Positions 1-7,936 of a stretch of DNA of 22,110 nt are shown here, piece after piece (within the stretch, counting starts at the first letter, position 1; each line of letters opens with the position of its first letter). Source of the DNA: Christensenella sp. UBA5327 (GTDB lineage: Bacteria; Bacillota; Clostridia; Christensenellales; Aristaeellaceae). The stretch spans positions 61,586-83,695 of the forward strand of contig DHQX01000047.1 in NCBI GenBank assembly GCA_002411105.1, read 5' to 3'. A program made the position numbers and the translations under genes. The notes below the pieces were generated by a model. The model was not told the DNA's origin. It was given only the letters and a program-made list of their open reading frames with translations, and made no database searches.

Positions 1-1
1 T

Positions 2-184
2 CTGGGCCTCAACCGGGTGGAAGGCCAGTACGACCTGCGCAACCCCGCCTCTGGCCGGGTGATGCATAAGGCTGGCATGGCCTACGAAGGCAAACTGCGC
101 CAAAGGCTGTTCTACAAGGGCGAGTACGCCGATGTGGGGCTGTACGCGGTGATCAGGGAAGTCTGGGCCAGCAGCGCCATGTAA
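2..184 (+). CDS. GNAT family N-acetyltransferase, C-terminal fragment
   Basis: The window opens inside a reading frame that ends at TAA 182-184; the start lies upstream. The 60 visible residues resemble the last part of RimJ/RimL-type GNAT acetyltransferases: a segment reading NPASGRVMHKAGMAYEG, followed by a basic stretch and a tail with D-V-x-L-Y-A-V-I-R-E. In that family this segment is the final acetyl-CoA-binding strand-helix region. Such enzymes transfer acetyl from acetyl-CoA to an amine of a protein N-terminus, metabolite or drug; the substrate cannot be told from this fragment. The next gene has its own promoter, so this is probably the end of a separate unit. Family call is fairly firm, function is open. 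Confidence 0.75.
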   Translation: MGLNRVEGQYDLRNPASGRVMHKAGMAYEGKLRQRLFYKGEYADVGLYAVIREVWASSAM

Positions 185-219
185 CAACACGGCGTTTTTG
201 CACAAAAACACCGATTTGC

Positions 220-248
220 TTGTAAGAGCGGGTCTATTATGGTAGAAT
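220..248 (+). promoter_or_regulatory. Promoter of the EF-G paralogue
   Basis: The -35 TTGTAA (220-225) and -10 TAGAAT (243-248) are separated by exactly 17 bp, and the -10 is preceded by TGG, an extended -10 element. It lies 62 bp upstream of the EF-G start at 310 and 36 bp after the stop of the preceding gene, which fits a housekeeping sigma-A promoter. Confidence 0.7.
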
Positions 249-309
249 ATCATCCGTTGTACGCAGGCATCTGACCGGATGCAATCATCATATTTTAGGG
301 GGAACACGC

Positions 310-2391
310 ATGGCTGACTATCTGACAAAGGACATCCGCAATATCGCCCTCATGGGGCATGGCAGCGAGGGCAAAACAACGCTGACCGAGGCGCTGCTTT
401 TCGCTGCCGGAAATATTGAGCGCCAGGGCAAGGTGGAGGACGGCTCCACCACCACCGACTTTGACGGTGAGGAGAACAAGCGCAGCATTTCCATCTCCGC
501 AGCGGTAGCGCCTGTGGAATGGAAAAAGGCCAAGATCAACGTGATCGACGTGCCCGGCTATTTTGACTTTATCGGAGAGGCCGTGGGCCCGCTGCGCGTG
601 GCGCGCACGGTGGGCATCGTGGTGTCTGCCTCCGGCGCCCTCACCGTGGGCGCTGAAAAGGCCTGGGATGTGGCGGTAAAGCAGGGAGCCGGCCGCATGT
701 TCATCATCAACCAGATGGACCGGGAGCATGCGGACTTCACCAAGGCGCTGGACGCCCTGCGGGAAAAATACGGCAATTCCGTCGTTCCCCTGATTGTGCC
801 CACAGGCAACGCCGCCAACTTCAAGGGCGTGGTCAACCTGCTGGAGAACAAAGCCTATGAAGGCGCCGGCAAAAACGTGAAGGAAGTGCCGGTGCCCGGC
901 AATCTGGCCGATCAGGCTGCCCAGTTTATGGAAGAGATCACTGAGGTCGCCGCCGAGGCGGACGACGACCTGCTTGAAAAATACTTCGAAGAAGGCACCC
1001 TCAGCCACGAGGAAATCCTAGTGGGCTTCCGCAAGGGCATGCAGTCTGGCAAGATCGTGCCGGTGGTGTGCGTCTCCGCCGTCACAGGCGTGGGCGTGGC
1101 GCCCCTGCTTGACATGATGGTGAACTATCTGGCCTCCCCCGAGGGCACCCAGATGGAGGGCGTGAACCCCAAGACCGGCGAAGCGGTGGTGCGCAAGTGT
1201 GACAATGCCGAGCCCTTCTCTGCTTTTGTGTTTAAGACCATGGCTGACCCCTTTGTGGGCAAGCTGTCGCTGTTCAGGGTGATCTCTGGCAGCCTCACCC
1301 CCTCAACACCGCTGTATAACGCCAACCAGGAGAAGCAGGAGCGGGCGGGCGGCCTGTTTATGATGCGGGGCAAGAAGCAGACAAGCGTGCAGGTGCTAAA
1401 CGCCGGGGATATTGGCGCCCTTAGCAAACTGAACGCCACCGCCACCGGCGACACGCTGTGCGACCCGGCTTCCCCGGTCAAGTATCCAGAGCTTTCCTAC
1501 CCCATGGCCAGCTTCTCCAAGGCGGTCTTTGCCGCCAAGCAGGGCGAGGAGGACAAGGTGTTCTCAGGCCTGGCGCTGCTGCAGGAGGAAGACCCCTCTT
1601 TGAAGGTGGAGAAGAACGCCGAGACCACAGAGACTGTGGTGTCCGGCCAGGGCGACCTGCACCTGGATGTGGTGCGCGCCAAGCTCAAGAGCAAGTACGG
1701 CGCTGAGGCCGTGCTGGAAGACCCCCGCATCCCCTACCGGGAGACCATCCGGAAGACGGTCTCCGCCCAGGGCCGCCACAAGAAACAATCCGGCGGCCGG
1801 GGCCAGTTTGGCGATGTGTGGATCGAGTTCTCCCCCATCGGCGACACCAACGTCGAGTTTGAGTTTGTAGACGCCGTGGTGGGCGGCGTGGTGCCCAGGA
1901 ACTTCATCCCCTCCGTGGAAAAGGGTTTAAGAGAGAACATCGTGAAGGGCGTTTTGGCGGGCTACCCCATGGTGGGGCTGAAGGCCAAGCTCTATGACGG
2001 CTCCTACCACGCGGTTGACTCCTCAGAAATGGCGTTTAAAACCGCTGCCCGCATCGCCTACAAAAAGGGCTGCCTGGAGGCAAGCCCGGTGCTGCTTGAG
2101 CCGGTGATGCACGTGGAAGTGCTGGTGCCGGATGAGTACATGGGCGACATCATGGGCGATGTGAACAAGCGCCGCGGCCGCATCATGGGCATGAACCAGG
2201 TGGACGGCCAGCAGCAGGTGGTGGCCGAGGTGCCGCTTTCTGAAATGAGCAAATACGCCACCGACCTGCGCTCCATGACCCAGGCCCGGGGCAGCTTCAC
2301 CATGGCCTTTGAGCGCTATGAGGAAGTGCCGGGTGATGTGGCCAAGAAGATCATCGACAGCGCCGCGAAGGACGAGGACGAGGACGATTGA
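310..2391 (+). CDS. Elongation factor G paralogue (EF-G2-like translational GTPase)
   Basis: A 693-residue protein with EF-G architecture: G domain (about 8-280), domain II, then domains III-V (domain IV about 480-600, domain V about 600-675) and an acidic tail ending DEDEDD. The P-loop is GHGSEGKT (16-23) instead of the canonical GHIDAGKT. Switch II reads DVPGYFDF (80-87), so the residue that is the GTPase-activating histidine in classical EF-G (DTPGH) is Tyr84. The G4 motif is NQMD rather than NKMD. These features place it in the divergent EF-G-like clade common in Clostridia, alongside a normal fusA elsewhere, so its role in translocation or ribosome rescue is uncertain. The start is supported by AGGGGG at 297-302, 7 bp upstream. 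It is monocistronic, with its own promoter and a strong terminator. Confidence 0.93.
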   Translation: MADYLTKDIRNIALMGHGSEGKTTLTEALLFAAGNIERQGKVEDGSTTTDFDGEENKRSISISAAVAPVEWKKAKINVIDVPGYFDFIGEAVGPLRVARTVGIVVSASGALTVGAEKAWDVAVKQGAGRMFIINQMDREHADFTKALDALREKYGNSVVPLIVPTGNAANFKGVVNLLENKAYEGAGKNVKEVPVPGNLADQAAQFMEEITEVAAEADDDLLEKYFEEGTLSHEEILVGFRKGMQSGKIVPVVCVSAVTGVGVAPLLDMMVNYLASPEGTQMEGVNPKTGEAVVRKCDNAEPFSAFVFKTMADPFVGKLSLFRVISGSLTPSTPLYNANQEKQERAGGLFMMRGKKQTSVQVLNAGDIGALSKLNATATGDTLCDPASPVKYPELSYPMASFSKAVFAAKQGEEDKVFSGLALLQEEDPSLKVEKNAETTETVVSGQGDLHLDVVRAKLKSKYGAEAVLEDPRIPYRETIRKTVSAQGRHKKQSGGRGQFGDVWIEFSPIGDTNVEFEFVDAVVGGVVPRNFIPSVEKGLRENIVKGVLAGYPMVGLKAKLYDGSYHAVDSSEMAFKTAARIAYKKGCLEASPVLLEPVMHVEVLVPDEYMGDIMGDVNKRRGRIMGMNQVDGQQQVVAEVPLSEMSKYATDLRSMTQARGSFTMAFERYEEVPGDVAKKIIDSAAKDEDEDD

Positions 2392-2415
2392 TTTTTTTAG
2401 CTGAATGACTTGCGC

Positions 2416-2450
2416 GGGGAATCCCAAAGCTGGGGTTCCCCTTTTCTATT
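2416..2450 (+). terminator. Rho-independent terminator after the EF-G paralogue
   Basis: A 10-bp stem (2416-2425 pairing with 2432-2441, one G-T wobble) with loop AAAGCT is followed directly by TTTTCTATT. It lies 24 bp after the EF-G stop. Confidence 0.92.
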
Positions 2451-2579
2451 ATTAAAAACCCGATAAATACAATGCTGAATAGCATGCGCAATACATTTTT
2501 GATAAAATCATCAAAGTTCCAAGGGGTTTTGGGGGGTCGCGAAATCTCCAGCATTCCCCTCGGTTTGCAAGGAGGCGCC

Positions 2580-3863
2580 ATGAAGAGGATCACCGCCGGG
2601 TTTCTGGGCTGCGGAGGCATTGGCTGCGGGGTATGGGATCTGCTGCAGGACATGCAGGGGGTCATCGCCCACCGGGAAGGGCTTTATATCGAAGTGAAGC
2701 GCATTCTGGTGCGGGACAAGGATAAAAAACGGGAGGCTACCATCCCCCGGGGGCTGTTTACCACCGACGCGGCCGAGCTGCTGAATGACCCTGAAATCAG
2801 CGTGATTCTGGAGTTCATGGGCGGGGAGCAGCCGGCGTTGGACTATCTCTGCCAGGCGCTGGAAGCGGGGAAGACGGTGGTCACCGCCAATAAGATGGCG
2901 GTGGCGCTGGGCTGGCACAGGCTGTTCGCAGCGGCGCAGCAGGGGGGCGGCGGGCTTTATTTTGAGGCCGCGGTCTGCGGCGCCATCCCGGTGATCAGGA
3001 CGCTTCAAAACTCCCTTCAGGGCAACCGGGTGGAGGCGCTGATGGGCATCGTGAACGGCACCACCAACTATATTTTAAGCCAGATGGCGGAAAGCGGCCG
3101 GGATTATGACGAGGTGCTGGCCGAGGCCCAGGCGCTTGGCCTGGCGGAGCCGGACCCGGCCAGCGATGTGGACGGCTTTGACGCCACATATAAGCTGTCG
3201 GTGCTCAGCTCCCTGGCTTTCCATGCCCGGGTGCCCTACGGGACGATTCACCGGGAGGGCATCGGTGGCATATCGGCCCTGGATGTGGCCTATGCCCGGG
3301 ACCTGGGCTATACCCTCAAGCTCCTGGCCATCGCCAAGCGGGACAGCGACAGCATCGATGTGCGGGTGCACCCGGCGCTGGTGCCGGATAGACATCCCCT
3401 GGCCAGCGTCAGGGGTGCCTTTAACGCCGTGTTCATCCATGGCAGCGCCGCTGGGGACATGATGCTCTACGGCCGGGGCGCAGGCAGCGCCCCCACAGCG
3501 GGCGCAGTGGTGAGCGACCTGGTGTATGCCGCCAAGCAGTCCCATCACCCCATCCCCAGCTTTGAGCACCGGGAGGAGCTGCCCCCACACCTCAGGATGG
3601 AGGATAACTGGCGCTGCGCTTTTTACCTGCGCTTTGAAGCCCTCAACCAGCCGGGCGTCCTGGGCCATATCGCCACCCGCCTGGGAGAGCACCAGGTGAG
3701 CATTGAGGCGGTGGTGCAGCGCCACACCGAGGGCAATGAGCGGGTGCCCATTGTGATCCTCACCCACCAGGCCCGGGAGAAGGACCTGCGCGCGGCGCTT
3801 AAGGCCCTTGACCCCGCCGTGGCCCAGGCCAGGGGTGTGCTGAGGATTGAGGGACAACAATAG
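2580..3863 (+). CDS. hom: Homoserine dehydrogenase
   Basis: A 427-residue NAD(P)-dependent enzyme that reduces aspartate semialdehyde to homoserine, the branch step toward threonine and methionine. The N-terminal Rossmann fold has G-x-G-x-x-G at 10-15. The catalytic-domain segment V-T-A-N-K-M-A contains Lys105, the expected catalytic lysine, and the family hallmark GIVNGTTNYIL is present. The block running from EPDPASDVDG through FDATYKL is the substrate-binding region. The C-terminus (about 350-427) is an ACT domain, which suggests feedback control by an amino acid such as threonine. The frame is open from 2472, but AAGGAGG at 2569-2575 places the start at ATG 2580. The 126 bp leader between the EF-G terminator and this start has no promoter I can call with confidence. 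The gene is GC-rich, and the sequence turns AT-rich right after its stop. Confidence 0.95.
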   Translation: MKRITAGFLGCGGIGCGVWDLLQDMQGVIAHREGLYIEVKRILVRDKDKKREATIPRGLFTTDAAELLNDPEISVILEFMGGEQPALDYLCQALEAGKTVVTANKMAVALGWHRLFAAAQQGGGGLYFEAAVCGAIPVIRTLQNSLQGNRVEALMGIVNGTTNYILSQMAESGRDYDEVLAEAQALGLAEPDPASDVDGFDATYKLSVLSSLAFHARVPYGTIHREGIGGISALDVAYARDLGYTLKLLAIAKRDSDSIDVRVHPALVPDRHPLASVRGAFNAVFIHGSAAGDMMLYGRGAGSAPTAGAVVSDLVYAAKQSHHPIPSFEHREELPPHLRMEDNWRCAFYLRFEALNQPGVLGHIATRLGEHQVSIEAVVQRHTEGNERVPIVILTHQAREKDLRAALKALDPAVAQARGVLRIEGQQ

Positions 3864-4465
3864 AAAACAATGCACTGTCTTCGCTTTTCGGACACATCAA
3901 ATAGCGGTATGGTAAGGTCATGAATTATATGGTTATGCTGGTTTACTATAGTAAGTAATAAGACGAATTGCCGCAAAAGAAGCGAAGGTTCCTCCAAGCC
4001 CTCAACCGATTATACTTGAGTTACAGAAAGTCAAAGCAACGTCGGCGGAAAGAATGGACCTGACTCCCATGCCATAGGGCCAAAGAACCGCCAGTAATAA
4101 ACAAGGCAGATATAGGGTTGAGGGGATACATGAGTCAGGCCACATCGCAAGTGAGATAGGCAGATTGCTTGGCGGAGACAGGTGAACTTGTAACGGCGAT
4201 TTCTGTATTTAGTAATCAGTTTCATAAATCCCCAAGTGCGCTGAATAATGAAACACAATTTTTACTGAATAGAATTGGCCATTCTTCCAATGACGAATTA
4301 GTTGATCACTATGCTTGTGGAATAAAGCACCTCGCGTTATCGCTCGCCAAAGCCCATTCATGCCACATTTTAACTTTGTTCAATAGTCTTTCACAGCAAA
4401 TATATATGCCAATACACACAATTGAGTATATGAGTGCCGAGCTTTAAATGATGAAAAAATGTTTA
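3864..4465. other. Unassigned AT-rich region at the left edge of the island
   Basis: About 600 bp between the hom stop and the symporter promoter with no gene I can support. Base composition drops sharply here relative to hom. The longest plus-strand frame (4169-4447, 92 codons) would need a TTG start with only a weak GATAGG upstream, and its translation resembles no family I know. The minus strand is open over 4031-4258 (75 codons), also unrecognised. Stops are dense elsewhere. It could be decayed mobile or island DNA, or an untranslated regulatory region; no terminal inverted repeats or target duplication were visible. Confidence 0.4.
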
Positions 4466-4494
4466 TTGACTAAATCATATTTTAGTGCTATTCT
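4466..4494 (+). promoter_or_regulatory. Promoter of the symporter-aminotransferase-RidA operon
   Basis: TTGACT (4466-4471), a 17 bp spacer and TATTCT (4489-4494) with TGC just before it (extended -10). It is the best promoter match in the island and leaves a 5' leader of about 120 nt before the symporter start at 4621. Confidence 0.8.
4469..4486. promoter_or_regulatory. Candidate operator: inverted repeat between -35 and -10
   Basis: ACTAAA (4469-4474) and TTTAGT (4481-4486) form a perfect 6-bp dyad with a 6-bp spacer, overlapping the -35 and filling most of the promoter spacer. A protein bound here would affect RNA polymerase directly. The YheO-type regulator at 7937 is the obvious candidate. 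The promoter of that regulator contains a TTTAGTG half-site (7830-7836). The binding itself is inference. Confidence 0.4.
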
Positions 4495-4620
4495 GCAGAT
4501 AACACAAAAGAGAACAAGTTTCATAACGATTCTGACTATTGGGAAGGGGGAAGACAACAAAAAAATGTGAAGCACTATCTCGATAAGAAACAGTTTAATT
4601 AAGGCAAGGGAGGTCTCACC

Positions 4621-5997
4621 ATGGCAAAAATATTGGTAGCTGTACTGTATTTAGCGGTTATTGTTGTTATTGGATTGTTGAGTGCAAAAAAAGTAAAAAC
4701 AGCGGATGGTTTTGCGACCGCCGACAGAAAAATACCCTTTTGGACAAATGTCTATTCAATGGCCTCTGCCCAAATCGGAGCTGGAGCCACAATGGGCGTT
4801 GCAAGTATGTGCTATGCATACGGTGTATCTGGATTTTCCCTTGGAATTGGCGCCGCATTAGGCGCTGTTTTGTCGGGGCTAGTATTTGCAAAGAAGATTC
4901 GTGAGTCTAATGTAACCACAATACCAGAGCTGATACGAAAGCATCTTGGCATGAGGATTGCAGATATAATGAGCGCATTAACTCTATTTGCAATTTTTGG
5001 AGTTCTCGCAGCTCAAATCCGTTCTCTGGGAACTATTCTTCAGATCTTTATTCCAACCCTCTCATTAGCATCCTCCTGCATTATTATGAGTGTCGTTATG
5101 CTCGTTTATGCGGTATTAGGTGGTATGGTTGCAGCCACCAGAACCGACAAGCTGAACGTAGCTATCATGATCATATCTGTTATGGTCATCATTCCTATTG
5201 TTGCACTTACTCGAGTTGGCGGATTTGAGGGGTTGGTTGCCAAGATTGATCCCCAAAAACTGAACCCAACAGCGATGGGATTATCATCAATGATATCGCT
5301 GATGCTGTACTTTGGACTTTCCGGTATGGTTAACAATGAAAATTTCTTGAGAATTTGTGGGGCAAAGACAGCCGGCGAAGCAAAAGGAGCAACTTTAACA
5401 GCAGCATTACTGATATATCTCCCGTATATGTTGTGCTGTAGCGTAATTGGTTTAGTTGGTGTGGTTTTAATTCCCCAGCTTGGTGCCTCAGACTCAATAA
5501 TGCCTGCAATGATAGATCAAATGACAAGTGATGTGGGAGGAGCTTTTCTACTTGCAGGGTTGCTAGCGGCTGTAATGGGCACAGCTGCTTCAGTTGCAAT
5601 GGTATGTGCTGTTACCTTCTCACGCGATGTTGTAAAGCGCTTACGTCCGTCAATGGATGATCAAAAGGTTTTGCTTACACAACGGCTTAGTTTGATAGGG
5701 TTTACGATTGCAGGAATATTTGTGGCTATCTTTGGGGGATCCATTGTAGGTATTATGGAAGACGTTGGAGCTCCCAGTGGAGCGGCATTGGTTCCCTTGT
5801 TCTGTGGCGTGTTCTTTTGGAGGAAACTGAATCCAACGAGTGCGCTAATTACGATTATCGTAGCAATAGTGTCCACACTTTCATGGTGGGCTATTGGAGC
5901 TCCTTACATTAGCCATTTTGTCTTCGGTTTGATTTGTGCCTTTGTTGCCATGCTTATATCAACTCCATTAACATATAGAAAAGAGGTAAGTATCTAA
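4621..5997 (+). CDS. Sodium:solute symporter family (SSS) transporter
   Basis: A 458-residue, very hydrophobic protein with about 13 predicted membrane helices starting at residue 3, typical in size for the SSS/PutP-PanF family (usually 450-550). The first loop, with KTADGFATADRKIPFWTN, and the following SMASAQIGAGATMG helix are typical of the family, where Na+ gradient energy drives uptake of amino acids, vitamins, sugars or carboxylates. The start ATG is set by GGGAGGT (4608-4614). The stop TAA shares its last A with the ATG of the next small gene. Context (PLP enzyme, RidA, regulator) argues for an amino acid or amine substrate, but the sequence does not identify it. By eye it is about 40% GC, well below flanking genes, consistent with recent transfer. 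Confidence 0.9.
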   Translation: MAKILVAVLYLAVIVVIGLLSAKKVKTADGFATADRKIPFWTNVYSMASAQIGAGATMGVASMCYAYGVSGFSLGIGAALGAVLSGLVFAKKIRESNVTTIPELIRKHLGMRIADIMSALTLFAIFGVLAAQIRSLGTILQIFIPTLSLASSCIIMSVVMLVYAVLGGMVAATRTDKLNVAIMIISVMVIIPIVALTRVGGFEGLVAKIDPQKLNPTAMGLSSMISLMLYFGLSGMVNNENFLRICGAKTAGEAKGATLTAALLIYLPYMLCCSVIGLVGVVLIPQLGASDSIMPAMIDQMTSDVGGAFLLAGLLAAVMGTAASVAMVCAVTFSRDVVKRLRPSMDDQKVLLTQRLSLIGFTIAGIFVAIFGGSIVGIMEDVGAPSGAALVPLFCGVFFWRKLNPTSALITIIVAIVSTLSWWAIGAPYISHFVFGLICAFVAMLISTPLTYRKEVSI

Positions 5998-6107
5998 TGT
6001 TGAAAATACTAGATTATCTTGTGATGGGTGGCGGAGTTCTAATCGCGGCATTCTTACTTATTAATATGTTCCGAGAGACATTTATAAAAAAATCAAAGAT
6101 TGACTGA
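5997..6107 (+). CDS. Small single-helix membrane protein, possible symporter accessory subunit
   Basis: A 36-codon frame starting MLKILDYLVMGGG and ending in a basic tail (FIKKSKID). Residues about 6-25 form one hydrophobic helix with a GGG motif, and the charge pattern predicts the C-terminus in the cytoplasm. Its ATG overlaps the symporter stop by one base (TAATG), and AAGAGGT at 5981-5987 gives a well-spaced ribosome site, so translation is probably coupled. Small one-helix partners are known beside some SSS symporters, which makes an accessory or stabilising role plausible, but I cannot match this peptide to a named family. Confidence 0.6.
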   Translation: MLKILDYLVMGGGVLIAAFLLINMFRETFIKKSKID

Positions 6108-6129
6108 TTCAATTCGGAAGGAGGCAGAT

Positions 6130-7314
6130 ATGCAGCTTTTCTCTCATGATCAAGTAAACCTCGACGTTCTAAAAAAGCTTGCTTTTAACTATCGATGGGC
6201 TGAGGTACCAGAAGGCGTGATACCTCTCACTGCTGCAGACTCAGATTTTCCGTGCGCTCAGGAAATCCAGCAGGATTTATGTAACTATCTCAAGCAGGGC
6301 TATCTTTCATATACACCAAAACTTGGATATCCCGAAGTTCGTGTGAGTTTAGCTAATAAATTAAACGAACGCAAAAACGAGAATGTAGATCCTGATTTGC
6401 TCCTTCCCGTTGATAGCGCAGCACGTGGGATGTACATTATTGCACAAACAATTCTAAGACCCGGAGACGAAATGATTGTTTTTGACCCCGTAGACTATTT
6501 GTTTGGAAAATCCTGTGAATCCGCGGGAGCTACTCCGGTCTTGTGTCCGTCACTTTTAGTTAACGGCGAATTGGATTTAACCCATCTGGAGAACTACATT
6601 ACACCAAGGACTAAAATGATTGGTCTCTGCAATCCACATAATCCACTGGGAAAGCTCTATAACAAAGAATCATTGCAACGCTTGCTAGATTTAGCAGAGA
6701 AGCATGATCTTTACATTATGAATGATGAAATATGGAGCGATATTGTCTTTTCGGGCAAGCAATTCTGTAGTATTCTCACTGTCGACCCAAGCAAAAGCCA
6801 TCGTGTTCTCTCTGTTTATGGTCTTAGCAAATCCTTCTCCATAGCAGGATTGCGTGCAGGGTGCATATACTGCTCCACAAAAGAGATGTTTGATCGTCTA
6901 GTAGAAAAATCCGATGTGATGACAACTGCTGGTGGTATTGCATCAATTAGTCAATACGCTATGAAGATATGTATGGACAAATGCTACTACTGGAATGAGG
7001 CTTTTGTAGCTCAGATGGAATGCAATAGAGACTATGCTCTCACACGCATTGCAAAAATGCCGGGCATATCTTGTCATGTGCCTGATGCGACATTTCTTCT
7101 TTTCCCCGATATTTCAGCGACAGGCTTAGAAAGCGGAGATTTTGTTGAGCTAATTGAAAAAGAAGTGAAATTAGCCCTTGTTCCAGGAACGCCAAAATTC
7201 TTCGGTCCTGGAGCGCAGGGTCATGTTCGAATCTGTCTGTCCACAAGTGACAAGATCCTTACAGAAGCTATGGATCGTCTGGAGAAAGGTATGTCGATTA
7301 TCATGAACCGCTGA
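6130..7314 (+). CDS. Fold-type I PLP-dependent aminotransferase or C-S lyase (class I/II)
   Basis: A 394-residue pyridoxal-phosphate enzyme. The fold-type I signature residues are present: YTPKLGYPEVR near 61-71, Asn171 in CNPHNPLGK, Asp199 in MNDEIW, the PLP lysine Lys234 in YGLSKSFSIAGLRAG, and Arg367 in HVRICL for the substrate carboxylate. The N-terminus (PLTAADSDFP) recalls the MalY/PatB cystathionine beta-lyase group (usually WVADMDF), while the SKSFSIAGLR block is closer to aspartate/aromatic-type aminotransferases. It may transaminate an imported amino acid or eliminate a beta-substituent; the sequence does not decide. The frame is open from 6100, but GGAAGGAGG at 6116-6124 favours ATG 6130. 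The RidA gene 43 bp downstream suggests that a reactive enamine/imine arises in the pathway. Confidence 0.88.
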   Translation: MQLFSHDQVNLDVLKKLAFNYRWAEVPEGVIPLTAADSDFPCAQEIQQDLCNYLKQGYLSYTPKLGYPEVRVSLANKLNERKNENVDPDLLLPVDSAARGMYIIAQTILRPGDEMIVFDPVDYLFGKSCESAGATPVLCPSLLVNGELDLTHLENYITPRTKMIGLCNPHNPLGKLYNKESLQRLLDLAEKHDLYIMNDEIWSDIVFSGKQFCSILTVDPSKSHRVLSVYGLSKSFSIAGLRAGCIYCSTKEMFDRLVEKSDVMTTAGGIASISQYAMKICMDKCYYWNEAFVAQMECNRDYALTRIAKMPGISCHVPDATFLLFPDISATGLESGDFVELIEKEVKLALVPGTPKFFGPGAQGHVRICLSTSDKILTEAMDRLEKGMSIIMNR

Positions 7315-7357
7315 GGGTTGATGAAACGCAAATAGTACAACAGGAGATTAATCATTT

Positions 7358-7738
7358 ATGAGACCAGTTTATACAGAAAATGCCCCTAAAGCAATAGGCC
7401 CTTATGTCCAAGCTATCATATGCGGGGAGTTGGTTTTCACATCTGGTCAGATCCCAATCTGCGCAAGCACTGGGGAAATTATTGGAGAAGATATAACAAC
7501 TCAAACCCAACAAGTTATGGAGAATTTATCATCAATAGTAAAAACGTCCGGTGCATCAATGGATACAATCGTTAAGACAACATGCTATTTATCTTCAATG
7601 GATGATTTCAATGAGTTTAACACTGTATACGCAAGTTTTTTTCAAAATTTCCCCGCTAGATCTTGTATTGTCGTTCGAACCCTTCCAAAAGGTGTGCTTG
7701 TAGAGGTGGAAGCCATTGCAAAGATTCATGCTGATTAA
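7358..7738 (+). CDS. RidA family reactive enamine/imine deaminase
   Basis: A 126-residue YjgF/YER057c/UK114-family protein of normal length. RidA trimers hydrolyse enamines and imines such as 2-aminoacrylate to the keto acid plus ammonia, protecting PLP enzymes. The N-terminal APKAIGPYVQA (with Tyr16), the V-F-T-S-G-Q-I-P strand, Arg101 in FPARS (the substrate-carboxylate arginine of the family) and Glu118 in VEVEAIA are all present, so it should be active. AGGAG at 7342-7346 precedes the ATG. It is the last structural gene of the island operon. Its placement after an aminotransferase/lyase is a common arrangement and suggests it clears the intermediate or performs the hydrolytic step of the pathway. 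Confidence 0.95.
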   Translation: MRPVYTENAPKAIGPYVQAIICGELVFTSGQIPICASTGEIIGEDITTQTQQVMENLSSIVKTSGASMDTIVKTTCYLSSMDDFNEFNTVYASFFQNFPARSCIVVRTLPKGVLVEVEAIAKIHAD

Positions 7739-7755
7739 TGGCATCCAGTAAATTA

Positions 7756-7793
7756 GTGAATATGGGCAAGACACTGTGCTTGTCCATATTCAC
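7756..7793. terminator. Long perfect hairpin after RidA, possible terminator
   Basis: Two 15-nt arms (7756-7770 and 7779-7793) pair fully with one G-T wobble around an 8-nt loop. It lies 18 bp after the RidA stop and 16 bp before the TTGACA-like sequence at 7809. No T-run follows on the plus strand, so it may end or stabilise the operon mRNA rather than act as a classical terminator. Its symmetry would also suit a protein-binding site. Confidence 0.5.
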
Positions 7794-7833
7794 ATGCACT
7801 GAAATAACTTGACACAGGATAAGCTTGAGTTTA

Positions 7834-7862
7834 GTGACAACGATGACATCTCTTGCTATACT
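7834..7862 (+). promoter_or_regulatory. Promoter of the YheO-type regulator
   Basis: GTGACA (7834-7839), a 17 bp spacer and TATACT (7857-7862) preceded by TGC (extended -10). It lies 74 bp before the regulator start. The half-site TTTAGTG (7830-7836), also present in the operon promoter, overlaps this -35 and would allow autoregulation. Confidence 0.6.
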
Positions 7863-7936
7863 CGAAACATGGCTACATTTTTGATTTAATGAGTCTATGA
7901 AAAAACGCAGCTATTTGGCTGAATGAAAGTGAAATC

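Noticed and set aside
2468..2508. Promoter for hom from TACAAT or TAAAAT sequences
   Set aside because: Neither has an acceptable -35 at 16-18 bp; the AT-rich leader alone is not enough.
4031..4260. Possible group II intron or transposase remnant
   Set aside because: The stretch had a vaguely structured-RNA look, but I could match no intron domain V, no reverse transcriptase and no terminal repeats.
4169..4447. 92-codon frame upstream of the symporter as a real gene
   Set aside because: It needs a TTG start with a weak ribosome site, resembles no family I know and lies in stop-rich DNA; kept only as part of the unassigned region.
7809..7814. TTGACA as the -35 of the regulator promoter
   Set aside because: The perfect hexamer has no usable -10 at 17 bp; the downstream GTGACA/TATACT pair with extended -10 fits better.
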